Assembly: GCF_000161455.1 (NCBI RefSeq)
Contig: NZ_CM000745.1
Coordinates: 3,168,240 to 3,232,239, forward strand
DNA length: 64,000 nt
DNA from: Bacillus pseudomycoides DSM 12442
Lineage (GTDB): Bacteria > Bacillota > Bacilli > Bacillales > Bacillaceae_G
Reading direction: 5' to 3'
A model generated the notes under the pieces. The model searched no databases, had not been told where the DNA came from, and saw only the letters and a list, made by a program, of their open reading frames with translations. Positions 61,902 to 64,000 of the stretch are shown piece after piece. How positions within the stretch are numbered: the stretch's first letter is position 1; every line of letters starts with the position of its first letter. The position numbers and the translations under genes were made by a program.

Positions 61902-62768
61902 CTATAGTGTGGTATAGTCCCAACTACCATTTTCCGGTATAGAGACTTGTACCATATTCTGGTTTGCAAGGTTAATTTGAATTAAATTTGGACTTATTAC
62001 AGGTCTTAACTCTTCTCGATTTATCATAAATTTAAATGCTTCAAAGCTTGCTAGAATGCCTACTATATTCGCAACGGGAGACAATACAGCCCATGGACGA
62101 TCTTTTTGTACATAACTGCTTGCCCATTTCTCATCCGCGCCATATGTAACGGAATGAAGAGCACGTCCATCTTTTAATTCATGAATTTTATTTTGCATTT
62201 CTGGTGTTAGCTCTTGTTGATAAGACGGATATCCTAACGCAATTTCATAGGGCGTAGAGTTAGGAGTTAAAGACATCACGCCACCTCTAAAGGGGGGTGT
62301 AACCGCAATCCAAATAGAAGGGATTCCTAGTTTCTGAGCTGTACGATGGATAATTACTCTCGCTACTAAATTGTCAGTTGCATCTATAATGGCATCTGCA
62401 TTCGTTAGAAGTTCTAATGCATTGTCCTCGGTAACAAATTCTTTTGTTATCTCTATTTGTAATAATGGATTAATGTCTTGCAAAACTTCTAAAGCGACCT
62501 CTGCTTTTTGCTGTCCTAATTTACTGATGGAACTTAGCATTTGTCGATTGATATTGCTTGCTTCAAATACATCTTGATCAATAACATGTAAAGAACCTAC
62601 ACCCATTCGTGCCAATTGAATGAGTGTAATTCCTCCTACTCCCCCTGCTCCAACTACAGTAACGCGAGCATTTTTTAATTTTTCTTGCTCCTCTACAGAA
62701 ATGACGCCAATATTTCGCGTGAAACTTTCTTCATATATATTTTGTGTATTTTTATTTTTTGTTAACAA
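61902..62768 (-). CDS. ThiF/MoeB-type adenylating enzyme B
   Basis: E1-like nucleotidyltransferase that would adenylate a carboxylate with ATP. It is 288 aa from a TTG start 8 nt after AAGGAGG; a longer frame overlaps gene A. Nucleotide motif GAGGVG is at residues 40-45, with D64, N72-I-N74-R75-Q76 (Arg finger), K88 and the Asp in IIDATDN. It has no cysteine at all, so neither a thioester nor CxxC zinc site is possible. It ends GSWDYTTL. It is paralogous to gene A, which it follows by 13 bp. Confidence 0.85.
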   Translation of the reverse strand: MLTKNKNTQNIYEESFTRNIGVISVEEQEKLKNARVTVVGAGGVGGITLIQLARMGVGSLHVIDQDVFEASNINRQMLSSISKLGQQKAEVALEVLQDINPLLQIEITKEFVTEDNALELLTNADAIIDATDNLVARVIIHRTAQKLGIPSIWIAVTPPFRGGVMSLTPNSTPYEIALGYPSYQQELTPEMQNKIHELKDGRALHSVTYGADEKWASSYVQKDRPWAVLSPVANIVGILASFEAFKFMINREELRPVISPNLIQINLANQNMVQVSIPENGSWDYTTL

Positions 62769-62781
62769 ATTATTTTCCTCC

Positions 62782-63630
62782 TTACAGTGTTGTATAATCC
62801 CAACCATCTTTTGGTGCATTTTTTACTTGGACGGGGTTCTGGCTATTTACATCAATAACAATCCCTTTTGGAGCTCTCGCTAACGGTTCACGACCAGTTA
62901 ACACTTGGATTGCTTCATGAAAGCTAAATAATGACAATAGATGGGCACGCATCGGCGTGATAATCCATCCTGCTTTTCCATCACAAAAATCTTGTGCCCA
63001 CTCTTTTGGTGCCCCTTTTTCTACAGAATACCAAGCTCGACTTTTCTTTATATCCGCAATTTGTTGTCTTAATTCGTGATTTGTTAATTTGCCTCCTACA
63101 ATAGATACATTCAATGCTTCCTCATAAGGAATTCCAGTTGGAAAAAATGTAGAAACAAATCCTCTTGTGGGAGGACTACCTGACATCCCCACACTTGGTA
63201 TACCTAATTCTCTAGCAGTTCTATGTATAATAACTCTTGAAGGCATATCATCTACGGCTTCTACTACAATATCGTGCCCTTTTATAAGTTCGATTACATT
63301 ATCTTCATCTACTCTTGTTTGTATAAAGTTTGTTGATATATAGGGATGTATATCTTTTACAACCTGTTCTGCAACTTTTGCTTTTGGTTCACCTATAACA
63401 CTAGAAAGTGCTAACATTTGTCTGTTAATATTAGATATTTCAAATTCATCTGGATCAACGCCTGTAATATGCCCAATCCCCATCCGAGAGAAGAGAATTG
63501 CTTCATATCCACCTACACCCCCTAATCCAAAAATAATAACCTTCTTATTTCGAAGACATTCTTGTTCCTGTTCAGAATACACACCAATATTCTTCTTAAC
63601 CATTTCCCAATAATATGAATCCATATCCAT
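62782..63630 (-). CDS. ThiF/MoeB-type adenylating enzyme A
   Basis: First gene of the operon. It is 282 aa from the ATG at 63630, which has AAAGGAG 8 nt upstream; the longest frame starts 10 codons earlier. Motifs: FGLGGVG (residues 34-40), D59, N67-I-N69-R70-Q71, K83 and VEAVDD near 127, spaced as in MoeB and ThiF. There is no CxxC pair and no cysteine at the MoeB thioester position. The C-terminus GWDYTTL matches gene B. The substrate is unknown; ThiS- or peptide-like partners are not encoded nearby. Confidence 0.87.
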   Translation of the reverse strand: MDMDSYYWEMVKKNIGVYSEQEQECLRNKKVIIFGLGGVGGYEAILFSRMGIGHITGVDPDEFEISNINRQMLALSSVIGEPKAKVAEQVVKDIHPYISTNFIQTRVDEDNVIELIKGHDIVVEAVDDMPSRVIIHRTARELGIPSVGMSGSPPTRGFVSTFFPTGIPYEEALNVSIVGGKLTNHELRQQIADIKKSRAWYSVEKGAPKEWAQDFCDGKAGWIITPMRAHLLSLFSFHEAIQVLTGREPLARAPKGIVIDVNSQNPVQVKNAPKDGWDYTTL

Positions 63631-63780
63631 TTTGAAGTCTCCTTTATATGTAGTAACCATTTCAAAAAAATAATTCCTGTATATAAAAATAGCCTAGAAG
63701 TATGTCTTTTTTGTGTGCTATTTGTAAAAAAATAGAAAAATCTTCAATTCTTATTTTTTTAACAAATGAATATCTCTCCA

Positions 63781-63937
63781 TTTATCCCGCATTAATGGGC
63801 AGTAATACTCCCACCTCAAAATTCTACGAAAGCAAAGAAGTTAAGTGGGAGATACACTGCCCATAAAAGCCCGATTGGTTCAACTAATAATCAGTGGGAG
63901 ATGGAGAAAACCCCCACTGATTAAAGTTTCACTTTAT
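63781..63937. repeat. bcr1-like repeat, copy C, flanked by TTTAT
   Basis: This 157-bp element begins and ends with TTTAT, as expected for a bcr1 copy with its 5-bp duplication. It contains GGGCAGTAAT...ACTGCCC, CCCACCTCA, the GCCCGATTGGTTCAACT core, the paired AATCAGTGGGAG/CCCCCACTGATT and AAGTTTCACTTTAT. It lies 150 bp upstream of the ThiF operon. It is the best-conserved of the three copies here. Confidence 0.8.
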
Positions 63938-63970
63938 TAAAGAACTAAATAAATATAGCAATTTTTTTTT

Positions 63971-63998
63971 AGTTAACAGAAGATGTCTTCCGTTAACT
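63971..63998. repeat. Imperfect inverted repeat at the window end
   Basis: AGTTAACAGAAGA and TCTTCCGTTAAC(TT) pair with one mismatch around TG. It may be a terminator of a gene beyond the window. What lies beyond is not visible. Confidence 0.4.
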
Positions 63999-64000
63999 TG

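Noticed and set aside
61435..61923. 162-codon minus-strand frame over the UPF0756 gene
   Set aside because: It is a cysteine- and arginine-rich alternative frame. The -1 frame gives a clear UPF0756 membrane protein with coupled start.
63697..63721. Sigma-E-like promoter before the ThiF operon (minus-strand ATA, 14 bp, CATACTTC)
   Set aside because: Only the core CATAC and ATA match, and such weak matches are frequent in AT-rich DNA. No better sigma-A promoter was found either, so the operon's promoter stays open.

Overview
The window is a stretch of Bacillus cereus group chromosome. Evidence: it is AT-rich with Firmicutes-type ribosome binding sites (AGGAGG-like); gene order pyrH-tsf-rpsB-codY-hslU-hslV-xerC-trmFO-topA-dprA-sucD-sucC-rnhB-rbgA-lepB-rplS-trmD-rimM-khpA-rpsP-ffh-ylxM-ftsY-smc-rnc-acpP-fabG-fabD-plsX-fapR-recG-fakA-yloU follows the Bacillus subtilis map; a 26-codon spoVM sporulation gene is present; and three copies of a roughly 150 bp repeat match my memory of bcr1, which is restricted to the B. 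cereus group. Almost everything is on the minus strand, so transcription runs from high to low coordinates.

Positions 1-54,300 are core genome. They hold translation factors and ribosomal proteins (S2, EF-Ts, L19, S16, L28, omega subunit), rRNA and tRNA modification (TrmD, TrmFO, RlmN, RsmB, RimM), the SRP pathway (Ffh, FtsY, YlxM, signal peptidase), chromosome maintenance (Smc, TopA, RecG, PriA, DprA, XerC) and type II fatty acid synthesis under FapR, whose operator is visible at the fapR promoter. Also present are the CodY regulator downstream of HslUV and XerC, succinyl-CoA synthetase, the PrkC/PrpC kinase-phosphatase pair beside RsgA, the Fmt/Def formylation pair, CoaBC, a calcium-type P-ATPase and RqcH. 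rpmB is a lone plus-strand gene. The tiny spoVM between rpmB and thiN was found by direct reading.

Positions 54,300-64,000 are accessory. They hold an M24 peptidase, a DinB-family gene broken by an in-frame TAG, small membrane proteins including one that looks frameshifted, and about 1.1 kb of decayed DNA with remnants of an AraC/GyrI-type regulator and an unidentified fragment. Last comes a tight five-gene minus-strand operon (63,630 to 58,958): two paralogous ThiF/MoeB-type adenylating enzymes with the same WDYTTL C-terminus, a UPF0756/DUF441 membrane protein, an alpha/beta-hydrolase lipoprotein, and a DRE-TIM (LeuA/homocitrate-synthase-like) enzyme fused to a cupin. The genes overlap or nearly touch and share one terminator, so they probably act in one pathway. 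I do not recognise that pathway, and it is the best candidate here for an undescribed system, perhaps making or processing a small carboxylate or peptide. A bcr1-like repeat lies just upstream of it.

All functional assignments rest on motif and family recognition by eye. No searches were run.
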